From contig JACKIN010000002.1 of NCBI GenBank assembly GCA_020638495.1, positions 248,001 through 312,000 of the forward strand: a stretch of 64,000 nt of DNA, written 5' to 3'. The stretch comes from Geminicoccaceae bacterium. Lineage in GTDB: Bacteria; Pseudomonadota; Alphaproteobacteria; Geminicoccales; Geminicoccaceae. Positions 18,749 to 26,763 of this stretch are shown here, piece after piece (the stretch's first letter is position 1; the number at the start of each line of letters is the position of its first letter). The notes below the pieces were generated by a model. That model did no database searches. It saw only the letters and a list, made by a program, of their open reading frames with translations, and was not told where the DNA came from. The position numbers and the translations under genes are program-made.

Positions 18749-19477
18749 TCAATCGGCAGACTCGTCGAGCCAGATTTCAACCGAAGGTAGGAGTCGCTCG
18801 ACGATCCGGGCGACGCCGGCGGCGTTGGGGTGAATGCCGTCCTCGGTCAGGTAGGCCGGGTCGGCGGCGACGCCGTCGAGGAAGAAGGGATAGAGCGGCA
18901 CGGCGTAGCGTTCGGCGAGCCTGGGGAAGACGGCGGCGAAGGCCTCGGTGTAGCGGGATCCCAGGTTGGGCGGGGCCAGCATGCCGAGCAGCATGACGGA
19001 GACGCCCCTGGCCTGCGCACCCTCGATGATGGCGGCGAGGTTGGCTTCCATGGCGTCGACGGGCAAAGCGCGCAGCGCGTCGTTGCCGCCGAGCTCGACC
19101 AGGAGGTGGGTGGGGTCGTCGCCGAGCACCCAGTCGAGCCGGGCGCGGCCGCCGGCCGAGGTGTCGCCCGAGACGCCGGCGTCGATGATCTCGCAGGCGT
19201 GGCCCGCTTCCCGGAGGGCCGCCTCGAGGCGCACCGGGAAGGCATCCTCGAGGGCGACGCCGTAGCCGGCGGTGAGCGAGTCGCCGAGGATGGCGATGCG
19301 GCAGGGTTCCGGGCCCGCGGCGCCGGCCCTGCGGGTGGCCAGGGGCGAGGCGGCGATGAGGCAAAGCGCGGCAGCCCGCTTGAGGATGCGGCGCCGGGTC
19401 CCAAGTTGCAGGGGACGTTGTCCGTCGATCGCCCGATAGGTGGCAGCTCGATAATTGGTAGAAGGTCCGGTGCTCAT
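18749..19477 (-). CDS. tesA: SGNH/GDSL arylesterase / acyl-CoA thioesterase I-like
   Basis: The protein has 242 residues. The SGNH blocks are clear: ILGDSLTAGYG with the nucleophile Ser, a Gly in SGDTSAGG, LGGNDALR with Asn, and DGIHPN with catalytic Asp and His. The N-terminus carries TRRRILK followed by a hydrophobic stretch ending RRAGAA, which resembles a twin-arginine signal, so export is likely. TesA enzymes hydrolyse thioesters and esters in the periplasm. The ATG at 19477 overlaps the start of the divergent ybbA by two bases. The tesA/ybbA/ybbP neighbourhood matches that of E. coli, which supports the assignment. Confidence 0.88.
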   Translation of the reverse strand: MSTGPSTNYRAATYRAIDGQRPLQLGTRRRILKRAAALCLIAASPLATRRAGAAGPEPCRIAILGDSLTAGYGVALEDAFPVRLEAALREAGHACEIIDAGVSGDTSAGGRARLDWVLGDDPTHLLVELGGNDALRALPVDAMEANLAAIIEGAQARGVSVMLLGMLAPPNLGSRYTEAFAAVFPRLAERYAVPLYPFFLDGVAADPAYLTEDGIHPNAAGVARIVERLLPSVEIWLDESAD

Positions 19478-20174
19478 GATTTGCTTGCGTGACGTCCATC
19501 TGACCCTGCGGAGCAGCGCCGGCCCGGTCGACATCCTGAACGGGATCGACCTGGACGTGGCTGCCGGCACGAGCCTCAGTGTCGTCGGTCCGTCCGGCTC
19601 GGGCAAGTCCAGCCTGCTCGCGATCATCGGCGGCATCGAGCGGCCGACGCGGGGCAGGGTCGAGGTGGCGGGCACGGATCTCGGCACGCTGGACGAGGAC
19701 GGGCTGGCGCTGTTCCGCAGGAAGCGCGTCGGCGTGCTCTTCCAGTCCTTCCACCTGATCCCGACCATGACGGCGCAGGAGAACGTGGCCCTGCCGCTCG
19801 AGCTGGCCGGCGAGCCGGACGGCTTCGAGCGGGCGCGGGCCGGGCTCGCCGAGATGGGGCTCGGGCAGCGGCTCGATCATTACCCGGGCCAGCTCTCGGG
19901 CGGGGAGCAGCAGCGCGTCGCCCTGGCGCGGGCCCTGGCGAACGAGCCGGAGCTGCTGCTCGCCGACGAGCCGACCGGCAATCTCGACCGGAGCACCGGG
20001 CGGCAGATCGCCGAGCTGATCTTCGCCGCGCGCGAGCGGCACGGCGCCACGCTCTTCCTCATCACCCACGACCCCACCCTGGCCTCGCTCTGCGACGAGA
20101 CCCGGGCGATGCGGGACGGCCGGCTGGACGCGGGCGACGTCGCCGCCGATGCGTTCGCGAGGGCGTCGTCTTGA
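19476..20174 (+). CDS. ybbA: YbbA/LolD-type ABC transporter ATP-binding protein
   Basis: The product has 232 residues from ATG 19476. Motifs are Walker A GPSGSGKSS, Q-loop LFQSFHLIPTMTAQENV, signature LSGGEQQR, Walker B LLLADEPTGNLD, and the H-loop LITHDP. The ADEPTGNLD form is typical of the LolD/MacB group, whose partners are FtsX-like permeases. That partner follows directly. Such complexes move lipids or proteins at the periplasmic face rather than importing solutes. A start seven codons earlier (19455) is possible. The gene is divergent from tesA with nested start codons. Confidence 0.88.
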   Translation: MICLRDVHLTLRSSAGPVDILNGIDLDVAAGTSLSVVGPSGSGKSSLLAIIGGIERPTRGRVEVAGTDLGTLDEDGLALFRRKRVGVLFQSFHLIPTMTAQENVALPLELAGEPDGFERARAGLAEMGLGQRLDHYPGQLSGGEQQRVALARALANEPELLLADEPTGNLDRSTGRQIAELIFAARERHGATLFLITHDPTLASLCDETRAMRDGRLDAGDVAADAFARASS

Positions 20175-22708
20175 GGGCTGGCGCGGGCGGCGCCTGGAAC
20201 CTCGGCGCCCTCTGGCGCATCGCCTGGCGCGACCTGCGCGGCAGCAGCACGGCGGCCCTCATCATCCTCGGCTGCCTCACCCTGGGCGTGGCGACGATCA
20301 CCGGCATCGGCTCGCTCCGCGCCAGCCTCACCGACACGCTCGAGCGCGATGCGCGGGCCCTGCTCGGCGGCGATCTGGTGATCGAATCGACCTATCGCGA
20401 GCTGCCGCCCGAGGAGCTCCGGGCGATCGTCCCGGCGGGCGCCACGGTCGCGCATACGATCGCCACCAACGCCATCGCCTTTGCCGACAACGGCCGGCAG
20501 GTGCCGGTGGCGCTGAAGTCGATCGACGGGGCCTATCCGCTCTATGGCGTGGTGGGCATCGAGCCGCTGATGACGCTGGAGGACGCGCTGGCCGACGGAG
20601 GCGCCTTGGTCGAGGCGGCGCTGCTGCAGCGGCTCGCTATCGCCGTCGGCGACAGCCTCGCCCTCGGCAATGGCCGGGTCACGGTGCGCGGCGTGCTGAC
20701 CGCCGAGCCGGACCAGATCGGCGGCTTCGTCGGGCTCGGTCCAAGGGTGATGATCGACCGGGCGACGCTCGACGCCCTCGACATCCTGGCCCCGGGTGCG
20801 CTGGTCCGCCACAAATACGGCCTGGCGCTGGCCGACCGGAGCGAGGCCGGGGCCTACGTCGCCACCTTGCGCCGCGACTTCCCCGAGGCAGCGTGGCGGG
20901 CGCAGACCTTCAACGACGTGCAGCCGCGCATCGCCCGCAACGCCGACCGGCTGGCGGGCTATCTCTCGCTCGCCGGGATCGCCGCCCTCCTCGTCGGCGG
21001 GCTCGGGGTCGGCATCGTCGTCGACGCCCATCTGCAGAGCCGTCGGCGCAGCATCGCCACCTTTCGCTGCGTCGGCATGACGACCCGGGACGTCTTTCTC
21101 GTCTGCGGCCTGCAGGTGCTGCTGCTCTGCTGCGGCGGGCTCGTGCTCGGGGCGGCGCTCGGCACGGCGCTGCCGTTCGGCGTGCACCTGCTGCCGGCCG
21201 GGCTGATCCCGATCGACCTGGCGATCGGCGTCCAGCCGGGGGCGATCCTGGCGGCCGCCCTCTTCGCCTCGGCGACGGCGGCCCTCTTCACCGTGCTGCC
21301 GCTTTTGAAGGCGGTCTCGGTGACGCCGGCCGCCCTCTTCCGCGACGATGCGCTGGCTGCCGGCCCTCGGCCCCTGCGCCGCCAAGCCTGGCCGTGGCTG
21401 CTCGGGCTCGGCCTCGTGCTGGTGCTGACGGCGCTCCTCGCGGTGCCCGCACCCCATGTGGCCGTGATCTTCCTCGGCATCGTGCTGGTGGCGGCCCTGG
21501 CCATGGCCGTGCTCGCCCGGCTCGGGCTCGAGGGTGCGGGGTGGCTGGCGCGGCACACGACCGGGATGTGGCGCCTGGCGCTCGGCCAGCTCCGCCGGGC
21601 GGAGCGGATGGCGGTGGCCTCGGTGGTCGCATTGGCGGCCGGCACGGCGGTGTTGACGACGGTGCTGCTGGTCGAGAACGGGCTCTCGCGCGAGCTCCTC
21701 GAGAACCGGCCGATGAACGCGCCGAGCACCATCTTCATCGACATCCAGGGCACGCAGCGGGCGGAGTTCGAGGCGGTGGTCGGCGCGTTTCCGGATGCCA
21801 GCGTCCTGCAGATGGAGCCCGTGCTGCGCGCCCGCGTGGTGAAGATCGCGGGCGTGCCGGTCGACGAGGCGGTGATCGCCGAGGGCGCCCGCTGGACGGT
21901 GCGCCGCGACCGCGGGCTCTCCTATCGCGCGGCCCCGCCCGAGCACACGACGCTGGTCGCCGGCGAGTGGTGGCCGGCCGACTATGCCGGCCCGCCTCTG
22001 GTCTCGATGGAGGACGACATCGCCCTGGGCTACGGCATCGGCGTCGGCGACACGGTCACCTTCAACGTGCTCGGCCGGCTGATCGAGGCCGAGGTCGCCA
22101 ATCTCCGCCCCGAGATCGACTGGTCGGAGGGGCGGATCGACTTCGTCTTCGTGCTGAGCCCGGGCGTCATCGACCAGGCGCCGCACACGCTCGTCGCCAC
22201 GGTCGACGTGCCGAAAGGCGAGCAGGCGGCCCTGCTCGACCGGATGGCCCGCGAGCTGCCGAACGTGACGCCCTTCGCCATCGACGAGCTGATCGCGAAG
22301 GTCGCCGACATCCTCGACAAGATCGGCCTCGCCGTGCGCGTGATGGCGGCGGTCACCCTGGTCACCGGCCTCGCGGTGCTGACCAGCGCGCTCGTCGCCG
22401 CCCGGCGCGAGCAGCTTCGCCAGGCCGTGCTGCTCAAGGTGGTGGGCGCGGAGCGCCGGCAGATCGGCGGGATCTTTCTCGGCCAGTACGCGGCGATCGG
22501 CGTCGTCGCATCGCTGCTCGGCGCCTTGCTCGGGCTGGTCGCGAGCTTCGCCGTGCTGCGCTTCGCCTTCGGGCTTCCGTGGCACCCCTCGGCCTTGCCG
22601 GTGACCGTCGTGCCGGTGGTGGCGGTGCTCGCCACGCTGCTGCTCGGCGCCCTCGGGCTCCGCCACATTCTCGCCGTGCCGGCCGCCCTCATCCTGCGCG
22701 AACGGTAG
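20171..22708 (+). CDS. ybbP: FtsX-like permease, YbbP type
   Basis: The protein has 845 residues. A first helix lies near residues 30-50 (AALIILGCLTLGVATITGIG). A large periplasmic domain follows, then clusters of helices near residues 255-280, 310-340, 350-375, 415-465 and four more beyond 720 (RVMAAVTLVTGLAVLTSAL). This two-FtsX-domain layout is that of YbbP. It starts with TTG overlapping the ybbA stop (TTGA), so it is translated by coupling. Together YbbA/YbbP form a MacB-like complex, and the nearby TesA suggests a lipid-related role; the substrate is not known. Confidence 0.85.
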   Translation: MRAGAGGAWNLGALWRIAWRDLRGSSTAALIILGCLTLGVATITGIGSLRASLTDTLERDARALLGGDLVIESTYRELPPEELRAIVPAGATVAHTIATNAIAFADNGRQVPVALKSIDGAYPLYGVVGIEPLMTLEDALADGGALVEAALLQRLAIAVGDSLALGNGRVTVRGVLTAEPDQIGGFVGLGPRVMIDRATLDALDILAPGALVRHKYGLALADRSEAGAYVATLRRDFPEAAWRAQTFNDVQPRIARNADRLAGYLSLAGIAALLVGGLGVGIVVDAHLQSRRRSIATFRCVGMTTRDVFLVCGLQVLLLCCGGLVLGAALGTALPFGVHLLPAGLIPIDLAIGVQPGAILAAALFASATAALFTVLPLLKAVSVTPAALFRDDALAAGPRPLRRQAWPWLLGLGLVLVLTALLAVPAPHVAVIFLGIVLVAALAMAVLARLGLEGAGWLARHTTGMWRLALGQLRRAERMAVASVVALAAGTAVLTTVLLVENGLSRELLENRPMNAPSTIFIDIQGTQRAEFEAVVGAFPDASVLQMEPVLRARVVKIAGVPVDEAVIAEGARWTVRRDRGLSYRAAPPEHTTLVAGEWWPADYAGPPLVSMEDDIALGYGIGVGDTVTFNVLGRLIEAEVANLRPEIDWSEGRIDFVFVLSPGVIDQAPHTLVATVDVPKGEQAALLDRMARELPNVTPFAIDELIAKVADILDKIGLAVRVMAAVTLVTGLAVLTSALVAARREQLRQAVLLKVVGAERRQIGGIFLGQYAAIGVVASLLGALLGLVASFAVLRFAFGLPWHPSALPVTVVPVVAVLATLLLGALGLRHILAVPAALILRER

Positions 22709-22879
22709 CCAGAGCCTTGCCGAATGCCGAAAAACGCATGAAACTTCCGCAATGTTCGGTCCGAAGCGACCGTGGCGGCATCGGGCGACTGCCGGTGCCG
22801 CTTGATCGCCGGCGGCCGTTGGCCATATTGGCAGGGACGTAACGGGGCACATCCGCTCGCTGGAAAAGGGTCAGAAAAT

Positions 22880-23593
22880 ATGGAACCTCGCATGGATCAG
22901 CGGTTGGCGCACGGTGCGGTCGTCGACACGTCGATCGACGCCGGCCTGCGCAGCCACATGCTCTCGGTCTACAACTACATGGGGCTCGCGCTGGTCCTGA
23001 CGGGCCTCACGGCCTTCGTCACGGCGTCGTCGCCGGCCCTCCTGCAGGTGATCTTCGGCACGCCGCTCAAGTGGGTGGTGATGCTGGCGCCCTTGGGCTT
23101 CATCTTCTTCCTCGGTGCCAAGATCCGCACCATGAGCGTCAGCGCCGCGCAGATCACCTTCTGGTCGTTCGCGGTGGTGATGGGCCTGTCGCTGGCCAGC
23201 ATCTTCCTCGTGTTCACCGGGGCCAGCATCGCGCGTGTGTTCTTCATCACGGCCGCGACCTTCGGGGCGATGAGCCTCTACGGCTACACGACCAAGCGCG
23301 ATCTCTCGAAATACGGCTCGTTCCTCTTCATGGGCCTGATCGGCATCGTCATCGCCATGCTGGTCAACATCTTCATCGGCAGCACGGCGCTGCAGTTCGC
23401 GATCAGCGTGATCGGCGTGCTCGTGTTCACCGGCCTCACCGCCTACGACTCGCAGCGGATCAAGGAGGAGTACTACTCGTTCAACAGCGCCGAGATCGCC
23501 ACCAAGGGTGCCATCATGGGTGCGCTCAGCCTGTACCTGAACTTCATCAACCTCTTCATGATGCTGCTGCAGCTCTTCGGCAACCGCAACTGA
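22880..23593 (+). CDS. Bax inhibitor-1 / YccA family membrane protein
   Basis: The protein has 237 residues and seven predicted membrane helices. It begins with a soluble stretch (RMDQRLAHGAVVDTSIDAGL) and then SHMLSVYNYMGLALVLTG. The Asp-containing region typical of the family is seen in FTGLTAYDSQRIKEEYY near residue 190. Bacterial members are inner-membrane proteins; some bind and protect from FtsH or leak calcium, but the role here is unknown. The ATG at 22880 follows AAAAGGG; an in-frame ATG at 22772 lies in non-conserved sequence. A terminator follows. Confidence 0.88.
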   Translation: MEPRMDQRLAHGAVVDTSIDAGLRSHMLSVYNYMGLALVLTGLTAFVTASSPALLQVIFGTPLKWVVMLAPLGFIFFLGAKIRTMSVSAAQITFWSFAVVMGLSLASIFLVFTGASIARVFFITAATFGAMSLYGYTTKRDLSKYGSFLFMGLIGIVIAMLVNIFIGSTALQFAISVIGVLVFTGLTAYDSQRIKEEYYSFNSAEIATKGAIMGALSLYLNFINLFMMLLQLFGNRN

Positions 23594-23618
23594 GCCCGGC
23601 GTACATCCATCGGTAGCG

Positions 23619-23645
23619 AACGGCCCGCCTCGGCGGGCCGTTTTG
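23619..23645 (+). terminator. Intrinsic terminator
   Basis: CGGCCCGCC and GGCGGGCCG form a perfect 9-bp stem with a two-base spacer, followed by TTTT, 26 bases after the stop of the Bax-inhibitor gene. It also faces the convergent operon ending at 23669. Confidence 0.8.
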
Positions 23646-23668
23646 CGTTCGGGGGCCGGGAGCCTGGC

Positions 23669-24394
23669 TCAGGCAGGTATCTCGGCCCAGGCGCTGCAGT
23701 CGCCGGCGCAGGTGGCGAGCAGGCGGGGATCGGCCCGAAGCGTCGCCGGGGCACCCTCGGCGACGATCGTCCCCTGCGCCAGCACGTAGCCGTGATCCGC
23801 ATGATCGAGCACCGCCTCGCCGTAGCGGTCGGCGAGCAGCAGGGTGTAGCCGTCGCGGGCGAGGGAGCGGACCAGCTCGCCGGCCCGCTCGGCGCCCAGG
23901 GCGGGGAAGAGATCGTCGATCAGCAGGATGCGAGGCATGCCGAGCATCGCCCGGGCGAGGTCGACCAGCCTGAGGACGGCGGCACCCTGCGACCCGACCG
24001 GCTGATCGAGGCGGCCCTCGAGCTCCGGCAGGTACTCGGCGAGACGGCTCAGCGCCCTGGCCCGGAGCCGGCCGCCGGCCACCGCCAGCGCCAGATGCTC
24101 GCGGATGGTGAGGCCGGGAAAGACCGGCGGCTCGGCGAAGGCGGCGCGGATGCCGGATCGCTGCCGGGCGAGCGGCGGCAGGGCGGTGATGTTCCGGCCG
24201 TCGAGGCGCACGGTCCCGGCCCGCGGGCTGGCGAGGCCGAGGACCAGATCGACGATGAGCGACTTGCCGGCGCCGGGCCCGCCGACCAGGGCCACGGTGC
24301 TGCCCTCGACCACCTCGAGCGAGATGCCTTCGAGCAGCCAGGCACCGCCGGCGACGATGTCGAGCGCCTCGAGGCGGAGCAGGGCGGCGCTCAC
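23669..24394 (-). CDS. Divergent LivF-like ABC ATPase with altered motifs
   Basis: The product has 241 residues from a GTG at 24394 that overlaps the preceding stop (GTGA). It aligns along its length with LivF. Walker A is good (GGPGAGKS). The Q-loop Gln is gone (AAFAEPPVFPGL), and the signature reads VGSQGAAVLRLVDLARAM rather than LSGGQ. Walker B is ILLIDDL, with Asp in place of the catalytic Glu. The open frame is intact and codon use matches neighbours, so it is not simply decaying. It is the last gene of a four-gene operon with two Liv-type permeases. It may bind ATP but hydrolyse it poorly. No substrate can be named. Confidence 0.72.
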   Translation of the reverse strand: MSAALLRLEALDIVAGGAWLLEGISLEVVEGSTVALVGGPGAGKSLIVDLVLGLASPRAGTVRLDGRNITALPPLARQRSGIRAAFAEPPVFPGLTIREHLALAVAGGRLRARALSRLAEYLPELEGRLDQPVGSQGAAVLRLVDLARAMLGMPRILLIDDLFPALGAERAGELVRSLARDGYTLLLADRYGEAVLDHADHGYVLAQGTIVAEGAPATLRADPRLLATCAGDCSAWAEIPA

Positions 24395-25167
24395 AGCTCG
24401 GCCCCCGTCAGGGCCTCGAACACCCGCGAATCCTCGCCGATCGCCCGTGGCGTCGCGTTGGCGAGGAGCCGCCCGCGATGCAGCACCAGGCAAAGGTCGG
24501 CATACGCGCCGAGCGTGGCGAGGTCGTCGTCGATGGCGACGATCGCGGGGCCGGCCGCCGCCACGCGCTGCAGGAGCGCGGCGAAGGCCTTGCGGTCGGG
24601 TGCCTCGAGCCCGGCGAGCCCGTGCCCGACGACGAGGACGCGCGGCCGCATGGCGAGGCAGCGGGCGAGGTCGGCGAGGCGGGCCTCGAGGCCGCCGAGC
24701 GTCGGCACGCCACGCGCCGCCAGGTGGTCGAGCCCGACGAAGCCGAGCAGCTCCTCGATATCCTCGCGGTCCTGGCGGCTCGGCCGGCCGAGGCCGAAGG
24801 CGAGCGACCAGACCGGCCGGGTCACCGCGAGCCGGGCGGTGAGCATCATCGCCCGCACGCTGCCGTGCTGCACCAGCCGCTCCGGCCCGCAGGTGACGAT
24901 GCCGAGCCGGACCCGGGCAGCAGCGGGCAGCCGGTCGATGCGCTGGCCGTCGAGGCGCATCACGCCCCGGTCCGGCAGGAGCCGGCCGGCGAGGAGGTCG
25001 CAGAGGGTGGCCCGACCCGAGCCCTCGATGCCGACCACGAGGGTGGTCCGGGCGGCGTCGAAGGCGCAGGTCAAAGGCTCGAGCGGTGGCAGCCCCGGCC
25101 GGTGCACGGCGACGCCGACGAGCTCGAGCAAAGGGTGCAGCGGCTGGTCGAGGGCGAGATCGCTCAT
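24391..25167 (-). CDS. Divergent LivG-like ABC ATPase, catalytically degenerate
   Basis: The product has 258 residues and follows the LivG pattern from ATLCDLLAGRLLPDRGVMRL to the C-terminal DSRVFEALTG. Every main catalytic motif is changed. Walker A is GIEGSGRAT, lacking the Lys. The signature is TLGGLEARLADLARCLA. Walker B is VLVVGHGLAG, lacking both Asp and Glu. It is therefore very unlikely to hydrolyse ATP. The frame is still intact and overlaps the LivF-like gene by four bases. It may be a structural partner in an asymmetric ATPase pair. Confidence 0.72.
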   Translation of the reverse strand: MSDLALDQPLHPLLELVGVAVHRPGLPPLEPLTCAFDAARTTLVVGIEGSGRATLCDLLAGRLLPDRGVMRLDGQRIDRLPAAARVRLGIVTCGPERLVQHGSVRAMMLTARLAVTRPVWSLAFGLGRPSRQDREDIEELLGFVGLDHLAARGVPTLGGLEARLADLARCLAMRPRVLVVGHGLAGLEAPDRKAFAALLQRVAAAGPAIVAIDDDLATLGAYADLCLVLHRGRLLANATPRAIGEDSRVFEALTGAEL

Positions 25168-25174
25168 CTCCCGG

Positions 25175-26125
25175 TCAGGGCTCCTGGCGCGCCGCGGCGA
25201 AGGGTGCGGCGGAGCGCGGCCTCGCCGGCCGGGCGAGCAAGGCGAGGGAGCCGTCGCGCCGGACCACCGCCTGGAGCAGGAGCGCGGCCAGCGCCATCGC
25301 CAGAGTGAGATCGCCGAAGGCCGGCGAGAGGGTCACGGTCAGCCGCGGCAGGAGGGCCAGCGGCAGGGCGGCGAGGAGGCAACCGCCGAAGCGCGCGCCG
25401 CCGAGCCGGCCGATGGCGAAGAGGGCGACGGCGAGCGCCGCCCAGGCTTCCATCGACGCGGACGCGGCCGGCGCCGGTCCTATGAGCATGACGGCACCGG
25501 CGGTCGTGGCGATGGCGGCCGCGAGGCAAAGCCCGGTGATCCGCCAGCCGGCCAGATCCAGGCCAGCAGCCTCGGCTCGAAGCCCGCCGGCCGCCGCGGC
25601 TGCGGCGAGCTCCGCCAGGCGCGAGCCGGCGAAGAGGCGGGCGAGAACCGCGAGGAGGCTCAGGAGCGGGACGAGCACGATGGCGTCCTCGACGGCGACC
25701 CCGTCGCCCCGGGTGCCGCCGGCGGCGAGCGGCAGGGCGGCGAGCGGCAGGAGGAGGGCGAGGCTCAAGAGGGCGGTTCCGGTCTCCTCGCCGTCCCCCG
25801 GCAGCCAGCGGAGCACGAGGCCGAAAGCACCGCCGAGGGCGAGCCCGAGGGCCGGGACCATGGCCAGCGCTGCCCAGGGCTCGAGCCCGGCGAGGCCGCT
25901 CAGCGCCTGGACGAAGGCGGCGCCTGCGGCGGCCAGGCCGCCGAGGCAGAGAAACGGCAGGCGCAGCACGCCGACGGCGATGTGGGCGGCGAGGACGAGC
26001 AGCACGAGGCCGGCGGTGAAGCCGGTGAAGGCGGTGGCCTGAGGCAGGCCGAGCGCCAGCAGCACGGCCGGGAGCACCAGATAGGGGGCGAGGGCGATCG
26101 CCTGCGCGCCCATGTCGATCCTCAA
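25175..26125 (-). CDS. Divergent LivM-like permease
   Basis: The product has 316 residues and is almost entirely hydrophobic, with 9-10 helices. The ATPase-docking region near residues 205-225 (EAAGLDLAGWRITGLCLAAA) and the following ITTAGAVMLIGP match LivM, where GVN...K..AF..SA..AG is normal. It starts within the last bases of the upstream permease gene (ATGA overlap) and lies seven bases before the LivG-like gene. It should form one half of an inner-membrane channel. Composition is unusually Ala/Leu-rich. Confidence 0.7.
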   Translation of the reverse strand: MRIDMGAQAIALAPYLVLPAVLLALGLPQATAFTGFTAGLVLLVLAAHIAVGVLRLPFLCLGGLAAAGAAFVQALSGLAGLEPWAALAMVPALGLALGGAFGLVLRWLPGDGEETGTALLSLALLLPLAALPLAAGGTRGDGVAVEDAIVLVPLLSLLAVLARLFAGSRLAELAAAAAAGGLRAEAAGLDLAGWRITGLCLAAAIATTAGAVMLIGPAPAASASMEAWAALAVALFAIGRLGGARFGGCLLAALPLALLPRLTVTLSPAFGDLTLAMALAALLLQAVVRRDGSLALLARPARPRSAAPFAAARQEP

Positions 26126-26763
26126 TTCGCGACGGCCGTCGACGGTCGCCAGAGGGCGAGCCCGACGACCGCCAGGGTCAGGAAGCCGACAACCAGGGCA
26201 TGCGGCTGGGGCGGCAGCAGCAAGGCGAGCCCGCCGACGAGCGCACCGGCGAGGAACGCCAGGACCGCGCGACGGACCATCAGGCCGGGGCGATGATCGG
26301 TCCCGGCGAGCCAGAGGAGGGCGAGGCAGGCGAGCGGCAACCAGTTGGCAGCGGTCGGCGGTGCCGGGGCCGCGACGCCGGCGAGCGCTGCGAGGCAGAG
26401 GCCGAGAGCCAGGGGCAGCCCCGGGCGCGGGGCGATCCCGGCCCTGACGAGCCCCGGCGCATTGCCGGCCATTGCCCGCCAGAAGGGGCCACGCGGCGTG
26501 AGCTCGACCCAGGCGACGGTGGCGAGCAGGGCAGCGCCGCCGGCGAGCTTCAGCCAGGTGAGGGCGGCCGGCGCCAGCGCGCCGGTGACGGCGCCCGTCG
26601 CGAGTGCCATACCGATGGCGGCCGCGAGGGCGATCCAGCCCTGGGCCGACCGCTCGAGCACGAGGCCGCGCAGGGTCGCCCAGCCGCCGCCGGCGGCGAG
26701 CAGGAGGTGGGCCGATTGCACGACCAGAGCGTAGACCAGGGCCAGGTCAAGAGCGTGGGACAT
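26122..26763 (-). CDS. Divergent, short LivH-like permease
   Basis: The product has 213 residues with about six helices; LivH normally has about 290-300. The start resembles LivH (LDLALVYALVVQSAHLLLAA), and GPFWRAMAGNAPGLVRAGI near residues 90-108 matches the LivH coupling loop (RA.AQN...A...GI). The shorter length means some helices are missing. It is the first gene of the operon, with its start overlapping the divergent gene at 26755. No substrate-binding protein gene is adjacent. Confidence 0.68.
   Translation of the reverse strand: MSHALDLALVYALVVQSAHLLLAAGGGWATLRGLVLERSAQGWIALAAAIGMALATGAVTGALAPAALTWLKLAGGAALLATVAWVELTPRGPFWRAMAGNAPGLVRAGIAPRPGLPLALGLCLAALAGVAAPAPPTAANWLPLACLALLWLAGTDHRPGLMVRRAVLAFLAGALVGGLALLLPPQPHALVVGFLTLAVVGLALWRPSTAVAN

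Noticed and set aside
19880..22852. Very long minus-strand open frame opposite ybbA/ybbP
   Set aside because: It mirrors the real permease. Composition is extreme (His/Arg/Gln/Glu) and there is no recognisable domain.
23669..25167. Calling the degenerate ATPases pseudogenes
   Set aside because: Both frames are complete, overlap in an operon-like way and have normal codon use, so they are reported as genes with altered motifs.
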